A stretch of 64,000 nucleotides of DNA from Yersinia intermedia (GTDB lineage Bacteria; Pseudomonadota; Gammaproteobacteria; Enterobacterales; Enterobacteriaceae), in the NCBI RefSeq assembly GCF_900635455.1, contig NZ_LR134116.1:992001-1056000 (forward strand), read 5' to 3'. This document shows positions 33,311-43,966 of this stretch, in pieces. Within the stretch, counting starts at the first letter, position 1; every line of letters starts with the position of its first letter. The notes under the pieces are model-generated. The model made no database searches. It was not told the origin of the DNA and worked only from the letters and a program-made list of their open reading frames with translations. A program made the position numbers and the translations under genes.

Positions 33311-34270
33311 ATGAGTCTGAATTTTCTTGATTTTGAACAGCCGATTGCAGAGCTGGAAGCGAAAATTGACTCGCTGACTGCAGTCAGCCGTCAAGACGAA
33401 AAATTAGATATTAATCTGGATGAAGAGGTCCAGCGTCTGCGAGAGAAAAGTCTTGAGCTGACGCGTAAAATTTTCTCGGACCTTGGCGCATGGCAGATTG
33501 CCCAACTGGCACGCCACCCTCGTCGTCCTTATACCCTGGATTATATCGCTAATATCTTTACTGATTTCGAAGAACTGGCGGGTGATCGCGCATATGCCGA
33601 CGACAAAGCTATTGTCGGTGGTATTGCTCGTCTGGAAGGTCGCCCGGTGATGATCATTGGTCATCAAAAAGGCCGCGAAACCAAAGAGAAAATTCGTCGT
33701 AACTTTGGTATGCCGGCACCAGAAGGTTATCGTAAGGCACTGCGTCTGATGGAGATGGCTGAGCGCTTTAAGCTGCCAATCATTACTTTCATTGATACAC
33801 CTGGGGCGTATCCCGGTGTTGGTGCAGAAGAGCGTGGCCAGTCTGAAGCCATCGCACGTAACCTGCGCGAGATGTCACGTCTGAATGTACCTATTGTTTG
33901 TACCGTCATTGGTGAAGGTGGTTCAGGCGGTGCATTAGCCATTGGTGTTGGCGATAAAGTGAATATGCTGCAATACAGCACCTATTCCGTTATCTCCCCA
34001 GAGGGTTGCGCTTCTATTCTGTGGAAAAGTGCCGATAAAGCACCATTAGCCGCAGAAGCTATGGGTATCACGGCTCATCGTCTGAAAGAATTAAAGATGA
34101 TTGACTCGGTTATCCCTGAACCTTTAGGCGGCGCACACCGTGATTACATCGCTATTGCTGCTTCTTTGAAGGCGCAATTGTTGGCTGATCTTAGTGATCT
34201 GGATGTTTTGAATGACGAAGAGTTATTGAATCGTCGTTATCAGCGTCTGATGAATTACGGCTATTGCTGA
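33311..34270 (+). CDS. accA: AccA, acetyl-CoA carboxylase carboxyltransferase alpha
   Basis: The 319-residue alpha subunit of the carboxyltransferase that with AccD transfers CO2 from biotin-AccB to acetyl-CoA, the first committed step in fatty acid synthesis. A helical N-terminus is followed by the crotonase-fold domain with [20 protein letters not shown] and the oxyanion-hole glycines of [15 protein letters not shown]. It ends in a strong terminator, which closes the long gene series. Confidence 0.97.
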   Translation: MSLNFLDFEQPIAELEAKIDSLTAVSRQDEKLDINLDEEVQRLREKSLELTRKIFSDLGAWQIAQLARHPRRPYTLDYIANIFTDFEELAGDRAYADDKAIVGGIARLEGRPVMIIGHQKGRETKEKIRRNFGMPAPEGYRKALRLMEMAERFKLPIITFIDTPGAYPGVGAEERGQSEAIARNLREMSRLNVPIVCTVIGEGGSGGALAIGVGDKVNMLQYSTYSVISPEGCASILWKSADKAPLAAEAMGITAHRLKELKMIDSVIPEPLGGAHRDYIAIAASLKAQLLADLSDLDVLNDEELLNRRYQRLMNYGYC

Positions 34271-34311
34271 TTAAGCATATCCGGTTTATCGGGTATCGCA
34301 GAGAAATATTG

Positions 34312-34347
34312 AAATCCGGCTCATATATTATGGGCCGGATTTTTTTG
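34312..34347 (+). terminator. accA terminator
   Basis: AAATCCGGC (34312-34320) pairs with GCCGGATTT (34334-34342), followed by more T residues. Confidence 0.92.
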
Positions 34348-34449
34348 CTTATAGACTCTGAGTAATAATATCTAACCCCATAATAATTTTGGCAAAAATT
34401 AAAATTCATGTTGTTATAGATAATTAGCGGACAATATGAGGATTCACCG

Positions 34450-36591
34450 ATGAATATCATCGCAATCATGGGGCCGATGGGGGTTTACTACAAAGATGAA
34501 CCTATTCGTGAATTGAACGATGCCCTATTGGCCAAAGGTTTTCAGCTTATCTACCCTCAGGATCGTGGTGATCTGCTTAAACTGATCGAGCATAATGCGC
34601 GGATTATTGGTGTGATTTTCGATTGGGACCAGCACAGTGATGAGCTTTGCACTGAAATTAATGATCTGAACGAGTATCTCCCACTTTACGCGTTTATCAA
34701 TACTACCTCCTCATTAGATGTCAGTTTAAATGAAATGCGGATGGCACTTTATTTCTTTGAATATGCATTGAATGCGGCAGATGATATTGCACAACATATT
34801 GAACAATATACCGCCGAGTATATGGATAGCATCACTCCGCCGTTAACCAAAGCGTTGTTTAATTACGTTAAAGAAGGGAAATATACCTTCTGCACGCCAG
34901 GGCATATGGCAGGGACAGCATTTCAAAAAAGCCCGGTAGGCAGCTTATTCTATGACTTCTTTGGTGCTAACACCCTCAAGGCGGATGTGTCGATTTCAGT
35001 GACTGAACTCGGATCATTATTAGATCACAGTGGCCCTCATCTGGAAGCTGAAGAATATATTGCCCGTACTTTCAACGCTGAGCAGAGCTATATGGTGACG
35101 AATGGGACATCAACGGCAAATAAAATCATTGGCATGTATTCGTCTCCCTCTGGCAGTACGGTATTGATTGACCGTAATTGTCATAAGTCTCTGACACATC
35201 TTCTGATGATGACCAATATCATCCCGCTATATTTGCGCCCGGCCCGTAATGCTTACGGTATTTTGGGTGGCATCCCGCAGCACGAATTTACGCGCGAATC
35301 CATTACTGAGAAAATTGCACAAACCAAAAATGCCAGTTGGCCGGTGCATGCGGTGATAACGAACTCGACCTATGATGGGCTGCTCTATAATACTGATTAT
35401 ATTAAGCAGACACTGGATGTCCCTTCAATTCACTTTGATTCCGCCTGGGTGCCTTATACCAATTTCCATGAGATCTATGAAGGGAAAAGTGGCATGAGCG
35501 GGGAACGGGTTGCGGGCAAAGTTTTCTATGAAACGCAATCGACACATAAATTATTGGCGGCATTCTCTCAAGCTTCGATGATTCATATTAAAGGTGATTA
35601 CAATGAAGGCACTTTTAACGAAGCTTATATGATGCACACCACCACTTCACCGAATTACGGCATTGTGGCATCAATGGAAACTGCCGCAGCAATGATGCGT
35701 GGTAAACCGGGCAGGCGCATGATTATGCGTTCCATTGAGCGTGCGATGCATTTTCGCAAAGAGGTTCGCCGTTTACGTTCACAGAGTGACAACTGGTTCT
35801 TTGATGTCTGGCAGCCAGAAGATATTGATGAAATTGCCTGTTGGCCGTTGCAACCGGGGCAAAAGTGGCATGGCTTCAGCAATGCAGATGCAGATCATAT
35901 GTATCTGGATCCGATCAAAGTGACCATCCTGACGCCGGGTATGAGCAGTGAAGGGGAACTTGAAGACGAAGGGATCCCTGCCGCACTGGTTGCTAAATTT
36001 CTCGATGAACGCGGCATCGTGGTAGAGAAAACCGGGCCATATAATTTGCTGTTCCTGTTCAGTATTGGTATTGATAAAACCAAGGCGATGAGCTTATTGC
36101 GCGGCCTAATGGAGTTTAAGCGCGCTTATGATCTTAACTTGCGGGTTAAAAACATGCTGCCGGATCTGTTTGCTGAAGATCCCGATTTTTACCGTCATAT
36201 GCGCATTCAAGATCTGGCCGCCGGTATCCACCAATTGATCCGTAAACATGACTTACCCCGTTTAATGCGCCAGTCTTTTGATGTACTGCCAGAGATGAAA
36301 CTCACGCCGTATGACATGTTCCAACAGCAGATTCGCGGTAATATAGCGGCCTGCGAAATGTGTGATTTGATAGGCAAAGTCGTGGCCAACATGATTTTAC
36401 CTTACCCGCCGGGGGTACCGTTGGTTATGCCGGGTGAAATGATCAGCGAAGAGAGCCGTGCAGTCTTGGACTTCCTGCTGATGCTGTGTGCCATCGGTGC
36501 ACATTACCCTGGGTTTGAAACAGATATTCACGGTGCTAAACGCGATGATGATGGTCGCTATTGGGTCAATGTACTGAAGACAAATGATTAA
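34450..36591 (+). CDS. ldcC: LdcC-type lysine decarboxylase
   Basis: A 713-residue PLP enzyme of the fold-type I Orn/Lys/Arg decarboxylase family, which converts lysine to cadaverine and consumes a proton. The N-terminal wing domain (about 1-130) is followed by the PLP domain; the PLP lysine in ETQSTHKLL is residue 367, as in E. coli LdcC/CadA. The position between accA and yaeR is that of the constitutive ldcC rather than the acid-induced cadA. No cadB-type antiporter is adjacent. The gene has its own gap of 179 bases after the accA terminator. Confidence 0.93.
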   Translation: MNIIAIMGPMGVYYKDEPIRELNDALLAKGFQLIYPQDRGDLLKLIEHNARIIGVIFDWDQHSDELCTEINDLNEYLPLYAFINTTSSLDVSLNEMRMALYFFEYALNAADDIAQHIEQYTAEYMDSITPPLTKALFNYVKEGKYTFCTPGHMAGTAFQKSPVGSLFYDFFGANTLKADVSISVTELGSLLDHSGPHLEAEEYIARTFNAEQSYMVTNGTSTANKIIGMYSSPSGSTVLIDRNCHKSLTHLLMMTNIIPLYLRPARNAYGILGGIPQHEFTRESITEKIAQTKNASWPVHAVITNSTYDGLLYNTDYIKQTLDVPSIHFDSAWVPYTNFHEIYEGKSGMSGERVAGKVFYETQSTHKLLAAFSQASMIHIKGDYNEGTFNEAYMMHTTTSPNYGIVASMETAAAMMRGKPGRRMIMRSIERAMHFRKEVRRLRSQSDNWFFDVWQPEDIDEIACWPLQPGQKWHGFSNADADHMYLDPIKVTILTPGMSSEGELEDEGIPAALVAKFLDERGIVVEKTGPYNLLFLFSIGIDKTKAMSLLRGLMEFKRAYDLNLRVKNMLPDLFAEDPDFYRHMRIQDLAAGIHQLIRKHDLPRLMRQSFDVLPEMKLTPYDMFQQQIRGNIAACEMCDLIGKVVANMILPYPPGVPLVMPGEMISEESRAVLDFLLMLCAIGAHYPGFETDIHGAKRDDDGRYWVNVLKTND

Positions 36592-36604
36592 ACTGGAGTA
36601 ATAC

Positions 36605-37003
36605 ATGCTAGCAATACGTCAGATACATCATATTGCAATCATTGGTTCAGATTATCAGGTTAGCAAAAAATTCTATTGTGAGGTGCTGGGATTCACGCTA
36701 ATTAGCGAGGTTTATCGTGAAGAACGCGGCTCGTGGAAAGCCGATTTAGCCTTAAACGGACAATATACGGTCGAGCTGTTTTCTTTTCCTTCCCCTTCGG
36801 CACGGCCTAGCCAGCCAGAGGCTTGTGGCTTACGCCACCTGGCTTTTCAGGTTGATAATATTGAGCAGGCAGTTAGAGAGCTGAGGGCTGCTGGTGTGAT
36901 TTGCGAAGCGGTTCGCATTGATCCCTATACCCAATCACGTTTTACTTTCTTTACTGATCCAGATGGTTTACCTCTAGAGCTATACGAAATAACACTGGAA
37001 TAA
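36605..37003 (+). CDS. yaeR: YaeR, VOC-superfamily protein
   Basis: A 132-residue glyoxalase/bleomycin-resistance (VOC) fold protein. Two beta-alpha-beta-beta-beta modules are visible, beginning HHIAIIGSDYQVSKKFYCEV and LRHLAFQVDNIEQAVREL. Possible metal ligands are the His of the first strand, the Glu of YTVELFSFP, the His of LRHLAF and the Glu of PLELYE. The substrate is unknown. It sits tightly between ldcC (13 bases) and tilS (1 base). Confidence 0.92.
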   Translation: MLAIRQIHHIAIIGSDYQVSKKFYCEVLGFTLISEVYREERGSWKADLALNGQYTVELFSFPSPSARPSQPEACGLRHLAFQVDNIEQAVRELRAAGVICEAVRIDPYTQSRFTFFTDPDGLPLELYEITLE

Positions 37004-37004
37004 C

Positions 37005-38372
37005 ATGAACTCAGCTACCTTTACGCCTAATGTGCTACTCAATCCTCTATTCGCGCAATTGGGTGACCATCGCCATGTGCTGGTGGGGTTCAGTGGTGGG
37101 TTGGATTCCAGTGTATTACTGCATTTATTGGTTAGCTTGCGCCAACAACTGCTCCCTGAGTTGAAAGTCCGCGCGATTCATATTCATCACGGATTAAACC
37201 CATTGGCAGACTGTTGGGTAAAACATTGCCAGCAGCAATGCGATCAATGGGACGTTCCACTTGAAGTGGTACGAGTGAATATTGATCCGCGACACAATGG
37301 AATAGAGGCCGCCGCCAGAACCGCTCGCTATCAGGCATTTTCCTCACATTTAGCTGCCAATGAAGTGCTACTTACTGCTCAGCATCTGGATGACCAGTGT
37401 GAAACCTTCCTACTGGCACTCAAGCGGGGCAGTGGCCCAGCGGGGCTGTCCTCAATGGCAGGCAGAATGCCGTTTGCCCACAGCCAGTTGTTGCGCCCAT
37501 TGTTGGCCTTTTCCCGCGAAACACTAGAGAACTATGCTCAAGTACAGCAACTACGGTGGATTGAAGATGACAGCAATCAGGACAATCGTTTCGATCGTAA
37601 TTTCCTGCGATTAAGTGTGTTACCTCTACTTAATCAGCGCTGGCCGCATTTTGCGCAAGCAACAGCGCGCAGTGCAAGCCTGTGCGCTGAGCAGGAACAG
37701 TTACTGGATGAGTTGTTGGCAGATAATCTGCAACAACTGCAAAACCCCGATGGTGCACTTTCCATTGAGGGGCTATTACTGGCTTCAGAAGCCAAGCGCG
37801 GGGCAATATTACGCCGTTGGTTAGCTGGCGGGGGAGCGTTGATGCCATCGCAAAACCAACTGCAACGTTTGTGGTTAGAAGTTGCTATGGCAAGGCAAGA
37901 TGCAGAACCTCAGCTTACTCTGGGGGCGCATCAGGTTCGCCGTTTCCGGCAATATTTATATCTATTGCCGCAGCTAGCTGAGATAAGTATGCGGCATCTA
38001 CCTTGGGCTAACGTTGAGGCCGGGTCTAATCATGCAGTAGCGCCGCCTGATCCTTTGGTTTTACCTGCTAATTTGGGGATACTGAGTTTGACTACTGAAG
38101 GGGGGCAAGCCGTCAGGACTGCCACTATCGGTGAGATAATTAGCGTCCGTTTCGGTTTACAAGGTGAGATCAAAATTGTCGGGCGGCACCATTCGCGCCA
38201 TAGCAAAAAGATATGGCAAGAGTTGGGCGTACCGCCGTGGCAACGGGAACGTATTCCGCTGCTCTACTTTGGTGAACAATTAATTGCTGCGGCCGGCGTG
38301 TTTGTGGCTCAGGCTGGCCAGGCGAAGGAAGGCGAACCCTGTTGGCACCTGAATTGGGCCAAAGCGAAATAA
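37005..38372 (+). CDS. tilS: TilS, tRNA-Ile lysidine synthase
   Basis: A 455-residue essential N-type ATP pyrophosphatase that puts lysine on C34 of tRNA-Ile(CAU), so that it reads AUA codons. The P-loop VGFSGGLDSSVLLHLL has SGGxDS at residues 30-35. Substrate segments include TAQHLDDQCETFLLAL and RPLLAFSRETLENYA. The C-terminal TilS domains end with PPWQRERIPLLYFGEQLIA. It starts one base after yaeR. It is a little longer than the E. coli enzyme, mostly through the linker around residues 330-370. Confidence 0.96.
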   Translation: MNSATFTPNVLLNPLFAQLGDHRHVLVGFSGGLDSSVLLHLLVSLRQQLLPELKVRAIHIHHGLNPLADCWVKHCQQQCDQWDVPLEVVRVNIDPRHNGIEAAARTARYQAFSSHLAANEVLLTAQHLDDQCETFLLALKRGSGPAGLSSMAGRMPFAHSQLLRPLLAFSRETLENYAQVQQLRWIEDDSNQDNRFDRNFLRLSVLPLLNQRWPHFAQATARSASLCAEQEQLLDELLADNLQQLQNPDGALSIEGLLLASEAKRGAILRRWLAGGGALMPSQNQLQRLWLEVAMARQDAEPQLTLGAHQVRRFRQYLYLLPQLAEISMRHLPWANVEAGSNHAVAPPDPLVLPANLGILSLTTEGGQAVRTATIGEIISVRFGLQGEIKIVGRHHSRHSKKIWQELGVPPWQRERIPLLYFGEQLIAAAGVFVAQAGQAKEGEPCWHLNWAKAK

Positions 38373-38415
38373 TAAAATAACAACAAACAGAACAGTCCAT
38401 TTTTGAGGAGCAATG

Positions 38416-38730
38416 ATGAAATTAGTCGTCAGTATAATGGTGTTATTGGGATTGAGTAGTTTTTCGGCATTGGCAAAAAATGATATCGAAGCAGGGCGGG
38501 TTAAATCTGCCAGTTGTGTGGCTTGTCATGGTGCGCAGGGTAAGGTTTCAGTGCCGATGTATCCTAATCTGGCTGGGCAAAATGCCCTGTATTTAGAACA
38601 GTCATTAAAGGCGTATAAAAAAGGGGAGCGAACGGGTGGGCAAGCTGGGGTGATGCAGGCTTATGTTACGCCTTTAACTGACGAGGATTTCTCAGATCTG
38701 GCTGCTTACTATGCCAGTTTAAAACCTTGA
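38416..38730 (+). CDS. Small periplasmic c-type cytochrome (c5/c553-like)
   Basis: A 104-residue class I cytochrome c. The signal peptide is [20 protein letters not shown], cleaved about residue 20. The haem motif CVACH is at residues 34-38, with a possible axial methionine in [12 protein letters not shown] or GVMQAYV. The C-terminal helix is [14 protein letters not shown]. It is likely an electron carrier in the periplasm, partner unknown. The second of two consecutive ATGs was chosen because GAGGAG is five bases before it. It lies between tilS and rof, where E. coli has no such gene. Confidence 0.88.
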   Translation: MKLVVSIMVLLGLSSFSALAKNDIEAGRVKSASCVACHGAQGKVSVPMYPNLAGQNALYLEQSLKAYKKGERTGGQAGVMQAYVTPLTDEDFSDLAAYYASLKP

Positions 38731-38756
38731 TAAATAATTTAATAGGTCGTTATTAC

Positions 38757-38836
38757 TACACCCAAAGCAATTGGTGTTACAGCAAAAATTCCGATGAGCT
38801 AACATTGGTCAGTGATTGGGGGGGAGTTCCGCTAAC
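38757..38836. repeat. Partial ERIC-like element
   Basis: Begins with TACACCCAAAGCAATTGGTG (from 38757), the left arm of the family. It continues through a core-like GATGAGCTAACATTGGTCAG-type segment, but has no recognisable right terminus. Probably a truncated copy; the right boundary is uncertain. Confidence 0.45.
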
Positions 38837-38867
38837 ACAGTAGTCGTCACGTCAAGTCAGAAGAGGA

Positions 38868-38888
38868 CGGGCCACTTTTCAGCGGCCC
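38868..38888 (-). terminator. Hairpin after rof
   Basis: On the minus strand GGGCCGCT..AGTGGCCC forms a short GC-rich stem 24 bases beyond the rof stop. There is no T run, so it is a weak candidate. Confidence 0.4.
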
Positions 38889-38911
38889 ATCATCAATATC
38901 ACGGGATGAAG

Positions 38912-39395
<484 letters not shown>

Positions 39396-39600
39396 TCAGC
39401 GGAAGCGACACACTGTCAACCTACGAAGATAAACTCTGAACTTATAAGGACTATAGCACAGGAGTGATAGAGATATTAGAGTGCGGCACAAGGTTTCTTT
39501 TTAGCATTGATGCCACTAATCGTTCTCTTTATGCAGGGTTGGCTGGCTGCTGGCAGACCTGATCAAGTACACTGTCCGCCAGATAATTAAGAGGTCACCC

Positions 39601-40149
39601 ATGGCACTAAAAGCAACCATCCATAAAGCTGCTGTTAACATCGCAGATATGGATCGTAATTTTTTTCAGGATATTAACCTGACTATCGCGCAACACCCCT
39701 CCGAAACTGACCAGCGGATGATGCTGCGGTTACTTGCATGGATCTGCCACGCTGATGAACGTTTGCAGTTTACTAAAGGTCTGAGTGCTGACGATGAGCC
39801 AGAGATTTGGCGTCATAATGACCATAACGGTATTGAATTGTGGGTAGAGTTGGGGTTACCAGAGGAAAAACGGCTACGTAAAGCCTGTAATCAGTCACAG
39901 CAAGTGGTGTTATATGCCTACAGTGAACGTGCCGCCAAGGTGTGGTGGCCACAAGTCCGGGATAAGTTGTCCGGGCACCGCAATCTGCGGGTACGCTTCT
40001 TGGGTGATGAGCTGATGGCAAAGTTGGCGGCACTTGCTAATCGTAATATGTCGTTACAGGCCACGTTGCAAGAGGGAACTATTTGGTTGTCGGATGCTCA
40101 GAATAATCTGGAAATTAGTTTTGATGAATGGCAAGGCGATGGGCAATAA
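39601..40149 (+). CDS. yaeQ: YaeQ family protein
   Basis: A 182-residue protein of the YaeQ family, which has a PD-(D/E)XK nuclease-like fold of unknown activity. In E. coli a multicopy link to RfaH function was once proposed, but the role remains unclear. Diagnostic segments are [20 protein letters not shown] at the start and [21 protein letters not shown]. It precedes arfB by two bases. Confidence 0.93.
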   Translation: MALKATIHKAAVNIADMDRNFFQDINLTIAQHPSETDQRMMLRLLAWICHADERLQFTKGLSADDEPEIWRHNDHNGIELWVELGLPEEKRLRKACNQSQQVVLYAYSERAAKVWWPQVRDKLSGHRNLRVRFLGDELMAKLAALANRNMSLQATLQEGTIWLSDAQNNLEISFDEWQGDGQ

Positions 40150-40151
40150 GC

Positions 40152-40568
40152 GTGCTGATTATATCTAATCATGTCAGTCTACCCGACAGCGAGATTGAGC
40201 TGACGGCGATCCGGGCGCAAGGTGCGGGGGGGCAGCACGTCAATAAAACCTCAACTGCTATTCATTTGCGCTTTGACATTAAGGCTTCAAGCCTGCCAGA
40301 TTACTATAAAGAAAGGTTATTATTGCTAAACAGTCATTTGATGACGGCGGAAGGCATCGTTATCATCAAAGCGCAAGAATACCGCAGTCAGGATATGAAT
40401 CGTGAGGCGGCATTGGCGCGGCTGGTGGCATTAATTCGGCAGGCAATGGTGGTGGAAAAGGCTCGCCGGGCGACAAAACCGACCAAAGGCTCAAAAATAA
40501 GACGAGTCGAGGGCAAAGTCCGCAAAGGTGCGACCAAAGCGCTGCGCGGTAAAATACATCAGGAGTGA
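40152..40568 (+). CDS. arfB: ArfB, alternative ribosome-rescue factor (peptidyl-tRNA hydrolase)
   Basis: A 138-residue protein (YaeJ) with the release-factor GGQ motif at residues 26-28 in [19 protein letters not shown]. Its basic C-terminal tail ([15 protein letters not shown] and on) occupies the empty mRNA channel of stalled ribosomes. It rescues ribosomes on non-stop mRNA as a backup for tmRNA and ArfA. The start is GTG at 40152, just after the yaeQ stop. Confidence 0.95.
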   Translation: MLIISNHVSLPDSEIELTAIRAQGAGGQHVNKTSTAIHLRFDIKASSLPDYYKERLLLLNSHLMTAEGIVIIKAQEYRSQDMNREAALARLVALIRQAMVVEKARRATKPTKGSKIRRVEGKVRKGATKALRGKIHQE

Positions 40569-40652
40569 TGCCGATATTTGGCCGGGGATTTAAACATTGT
40601 GGCTAATGTGGCCTCACTCCTTATATATCGTACACAGTATGGGAGAATAGCT

Positions 40653-41354
40653 GTGAAAAAATTAACAATAACGCTGTTTTTGGCAGTAGGTGCACTGTCA
40701 TTATTAGGTTGTAACAATCGGCATCAACCGGTTGAACAGGCTCTACAACCTATGCAGCAAAGCTATCAGGGGGTATTACCCTGCGCGGATTGCAGTGGTT
40801 TGGATACCTCACTGTTCCTTGATAGCGATGGGACTTTTATCCTGAAGGAAATTTATCGTGGCAGTGCTCATGCAGGCGATAACAAAGAGGGCGATCAAAC
40901 CTTTGCTGAATACGGTACGTGGGCGCGTACTGCGGATAAGCTGGTACTCACTAATGAGCAAGGGGAGAAACGCTACTTTCGGCCAGTAGGTAAAAATTTG
41001 GTGATGCTTGACCAACAAGGGTTGGCGATAAAGTCCACACTGAATTATCAGCTTACGCCGAGTGATCAACCGTTACCCAAAACGCCGATGCCATTGAGCG
41101 GTATGTATAAGTATTTTGCTGATGCCGCCGTATTTACCGATTGTGCTACCGGCCTAACCTTCCCGGTTGAGAATAATATTGCACTGGAAACCGGATATTT
41201 AAAGGCCCGTAAAAAGGTGGGTGAACCGGTATTTTTAACCCTTAATGGCCATTTTGATGTGCGACCATCGATGGAAGAAGGGCAATCAGACAAAACGCTG
41301 ATTCCGGCTGATAACATTAAGTTTAATGCCAGTAAGAGCTGCGCCAGTAAATAG
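40653..41354 (+). CDS. nlpE: NlpE, outer-membrane lipoprotein
   Basis: A 233-residue lipoprotein precursor (CutF) that signals surface contact and lipoprotein-sorting faults to the CpxAR system in E. coli, with a role in copper tolerance. The lipobox ALSLLGC places the lipidated cysteine at 20. A CxxC (CADC, residues 44-47) begins the N-terminal barrel domain, and further cysteines near the C-terminus (FTDCATG, SKSCASK) fit the disulphide of the C-terminal OB domain. The start is GTG at 40653. It is convergent with proS. Confidence 0.93.
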   Translation: MKKLTITLFLAVGALSLLGCNNRHQPVEQALQPMQQSYQGVLPCADCSGLDTSLFLDSDGTFILKEIYRGSAHAGDNKEGDQTFAEYGTWARTADKLVLTNEQGEKRYFRPVGKNLVMLDQQGLAIKSTLNYQLTPSDQPLPKTPMPLSGMYKYFADAAVFTDCATGLTFPVENNIALETGYLKARKKVGEPVFLTLNGHFDVRPSMEEGQSDKTLIPADNIKFNASKSCASK

Positions 41355-41373
41355 AATCTATCCGTTGCTGCAA

Positions 41374-41411
41374 TAAAAAGCCGCTGGTAGTGAGTTAACT
41401 ATCCAGCGGCT
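41374..41411 (-). terminator. proS terminator (convergent with nlpE)
   Basis: On the minus strand AGCCGCTGG pairs with CCAGCGGCT across a 14-base partly paired loop, followed by TTTTTATTG. It lies between nlpE and proS and may serve both. Confidence 0.85.
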
Positions 41412-41432
41412 CAGCGGTTTACTTAGCGTCAA

Positions 41433-43151
41433 TTAGCGCTTGATTTGGCCCAGCAGGAAATCAATGATTTCGCTGGTTTTAATCATCTGCTTCTCACCAA
41501 CACGGCGGTTTTTGTATTCCACCTCTTCGCTGTCGAGATTGCGGTCACCAATCACGATATTGTGTGGTACGCCAATCAGTTCCATATCCGCAAACATCAC
41601 GCCTGGGCGCTCTTTACGGTCATCGAGAATAACATCAATACCATGTGAACGCAGAGTGGCATACAGCTCTTCCGCCAACTCTTTCACGCGGAAAGATTTG
41701 TGCATGTTCATTGGCAAAATTGCAACCTGGAACGGTGCAATCGCATCAGGCCAAATAATGCCACGATCGTCATGATTCTGCTCAATGGCAGCCGCTACCA
41801 CACGGGATACGCCAATACCGTAACAACCCATGGTCATCACTTGGTTACGGCCATCTTCGCCCTGAACCGTGGCTTTCATCGCTTCCGAGTATTTAGTGCC
41901 TAACTGGAAGATATGACCGACTTCAATACCACGCTTGATCTGCAACGTGCCTTTGCCATCAGGGCTGATATCGCCTTCAACCACATTCCGTAAATCGGCA
42001 ATTTGTGGCAACGGTAAGTCACGCTCCCAATTAATACCAAAATAGTGTTTGCCGTCGATATTCGCACCAGCACCAAAATCACTCATCACTGCCACGCTGC
42101 GATCAGCTACAACAGGCAACTGCAAATTAACCGGGCCTAATGAACCTGGACCTGCGCCAATTACTGCACGAATCTCTTCTTCACTGGCAAAGGTCAGTGG
42201 TTTGGCGACTTGTGGCAGTTTCTCTGCTTTGATCTCATTGAGTTCATGATCACCGCGAACCAGCAACGCAACCAGCTTGTGACCACTCTCTTCGTGAGCG
42301 TGCACCATTAAGGTTTTCACGGTTTTCTCGATCGGCAGTTTGAACTGCTCAACGAGTTCAGCGATGGTTTTTGCATTCGGGGTATCAATGATACGCAGTT
42401 TTTCAGTCGCGACAGCCCGTGGCGCTGAAGGGGCTACTGCTTCAGCAAACTCGATGTTAGCGGCATAATCAGAACCGGTTGAGAACACGATATCGTCTTC
42501 GCCACTCTCGGCCAGCACCTGGAATTCATGAGATGCGCTGCCACCGATTGAACCAGTATCTGCCAGAACTGCACGGAAATTCAAATCCATACGAGAGAAA
42601 ACCTTACTGTATGCCGCATACATCGCGTCGTAAGTTTCTTGCAAAGATTCTTGAGTGGTGTGGAAGGAATAAGCATCCTTCATCAGGAACTCGCGCGCAC
42701 GCATCACGCCAAAACGTGGGCGAACTTCATCACGGAACTTGGTTTGAATTTGGAAGAAATTCAGCGGCAACTGTTTGTAAGAGTTGATCTCACCGCGAAT
42801 CAGGTCAGTAATCACTTCTTCATGAGTTGGGCCGAGCACAAAAGGGCGCTCGCCGCGATCGACAAAACGCAACAGCTCAGGACCATACTGTTCCCAGCGG
42901 CCACTCTCTTGCCACAAATCGGCCGGTTGTACGACAGGCATTGAAACTTCAATAGCACCTGCGTTATTCATCTCTTCGCGCACGATGTTTTCGACTTTCT
43001 TCAACACCCGAACGCCGGTTGGCAACCAGGTATAAAGACCTGATGCCAGTTTACGGATCATTCCGGCACGAAGCATCAGTTGGTGGCTGATCACTTCAGC
43101 ATCGGCAGGTGTCTCCTTTAGAGTGGAGAGCAGATATTGGCTAGTACGCAT
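41433..43151 (-). CDS. proS: Prolyl-tRNA synthetase
   Basis: A 572-residue class II synthetase of the long bacterial type. Motif 2/3 segments include [20 protein letters not shown] and [16 protein letters not shown]. The central insertion (about residues 220-400) is the YbaK-like editing domain that removes Ala-tRNA-Pro. The C-terminal anticodon-binding domain ends near [10 protein letters not shown]. The ATG at 43151 ([17 protein letters not shown]) is conserved. Monocistronic. Confidence 0.97.
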   Translation of the reverse strand: MRTSQYLLSTLKETPADAEVISHQLMLRAGMIRKLASGLYTWLPTGVRVLKKVENIVREEMNNAGAIEVSMPVVQPADLWQESGRWEQYGPELLRFVDRGERPFVLGPTHEEVITDLIRGEINSYKQLPLNFFQIQTKFRDEVRPRFGVMRAREFLMKDAYSFHTTQESLQETYDAMYAAYSKVFSRMDLNFRAVLADTGSIGGSASHEFQVLAESGEDDIVFSTGSDYAANIEFAEAVAPSAPRAVATEKLRIIDTPNAKTIAELVEQFKLPIEKTVKTLMVHAHEESGHKLVALLVRGDHELNEIKAEKLPQVAKPLTFASEEEIRAVIGAGPGSLGPVNLQLPVVADRSVAVMSDFGAGANIDGKHYFGINWERDLPLPQIADLRNVVEGDISPDGKGTLQIKRGIEVGHIFQLGTKYSEAMKATVQGEDGRNQVMTMGCYGIGVSRVVAAAIEQNHDDRGIIWPDAIAPFQVAILPMNMHKSFRVKELAEELYATLRSHGIDVILDDRKERPGVMFADMELIGVPHNIVIGDRNLDSEEVEYKNRRVGEKQMIKTSEIIDFLLGQIKR

Positions 43152-43258
43152 GATGTTTTGGTTCCATTAGCGCTGCAACAAATAGAGGCAGCCAAAAAAG
43201 TAAAAAGTGGTTTAGTTTACCAGCGAGTACGGGTTGTCAAAAGAGAGTTGGGTGAAAT

Positions 43259-43966
43259 TTAGCGTGGGTCGAGCGACAACACTTCCGTTTGCTGGCCCAT
43301 AACCCGCCAACGCACATTAAATTCCAGTAACAGAACCGCGTATTCACGGCTTTCATTATCGTCTTTACGGTATGCCGGGCGAGGGTCTTGTGCCAGAACC
43401 TGGGTGATAAAACGCCGCAAATGTGGATAACGCGCCTGTTGCTGTACTAACTGTTGCTCGGCGATGGCAGAGAAACACACCTGCATATCTGCATCTGGGG
43501 CTGTCTGCGCAAAGCCAGCGCGCGCCAGAGGCTGGCTCTCGGCAAAAGGCAGATAGGGTTTAATGTCAATCACCGGGGTACCATCAACCAGATCCAGACT
43601 ACCCAACTCCAGAATCACCTCTGCGCCCTGGCAACGTATCCCTTTCAGTTCAATCAACGACATGCCGATAGGATTTGGCCGGAAAGTGGAGCGAGTGGCA
43701 AATACCCCCATCCGTGTATTACCGCCTAAACGTGGCGGGCGAACAGTCGGACGCCAACCACCCTCCATGGTTTGATGGAAAACGAACATCACCCATACAT
43801 GACTGAAGTCAGATAACCCACGCACGGCTTCCGGTTGATTATAGGGTGCCAATAACTGTAACTCACCACCGCCATCTTCAATTAGACCGGGCTGCCTTGG
43901 CACCGCAAACTTTTCTTTATAGGGTGAGCGAATCACCCCGATCTGATTAAAGGAAAATACACTCAT
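43259..43966 (-). CDS. trmO: TrmO (TsaA), tRNA t6A37 N6-methyltransferase
   Basis: A 235-residue SAM-dependent enzyme that methylates t6A37 to m6t6A in threonine tRNAs. The beta-barrel TsaA domain shows IGVIRSPYKEKFAVPRQPGL, LSDFSHVWVMFVFHQ, RMGVFATRSTFRPNPIGMS and VDGTPVIDIKPYLPF. The ATG at 43966 gives this N-terminus and an ATGA overlap with the rcsF stop. It is the second gene of an rcsF-trmO unit. Confidence 0.95.
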   Translation of the reverse strand: MSVFSFNQIGVIRSPYKEKFAVPRQPGLIEDGGGELQLLAPYNQPEAVRGLSDFSHVWVMFVFHQTMEGGWRPTVRPPRLGGNTRMGVFATRSTFRPNPIGMSLIELKGIRCQGAEVILELGSLDLVDGTPVIDIKPYLPFAESQPLARAGFAQTAPDADMQVCFSAIAEQQLVQQQARYPHLRRFITQVLAQDPRPAYRKDDNESREYAVLLLEFNVRWRVMGQQTEVLSLDPR

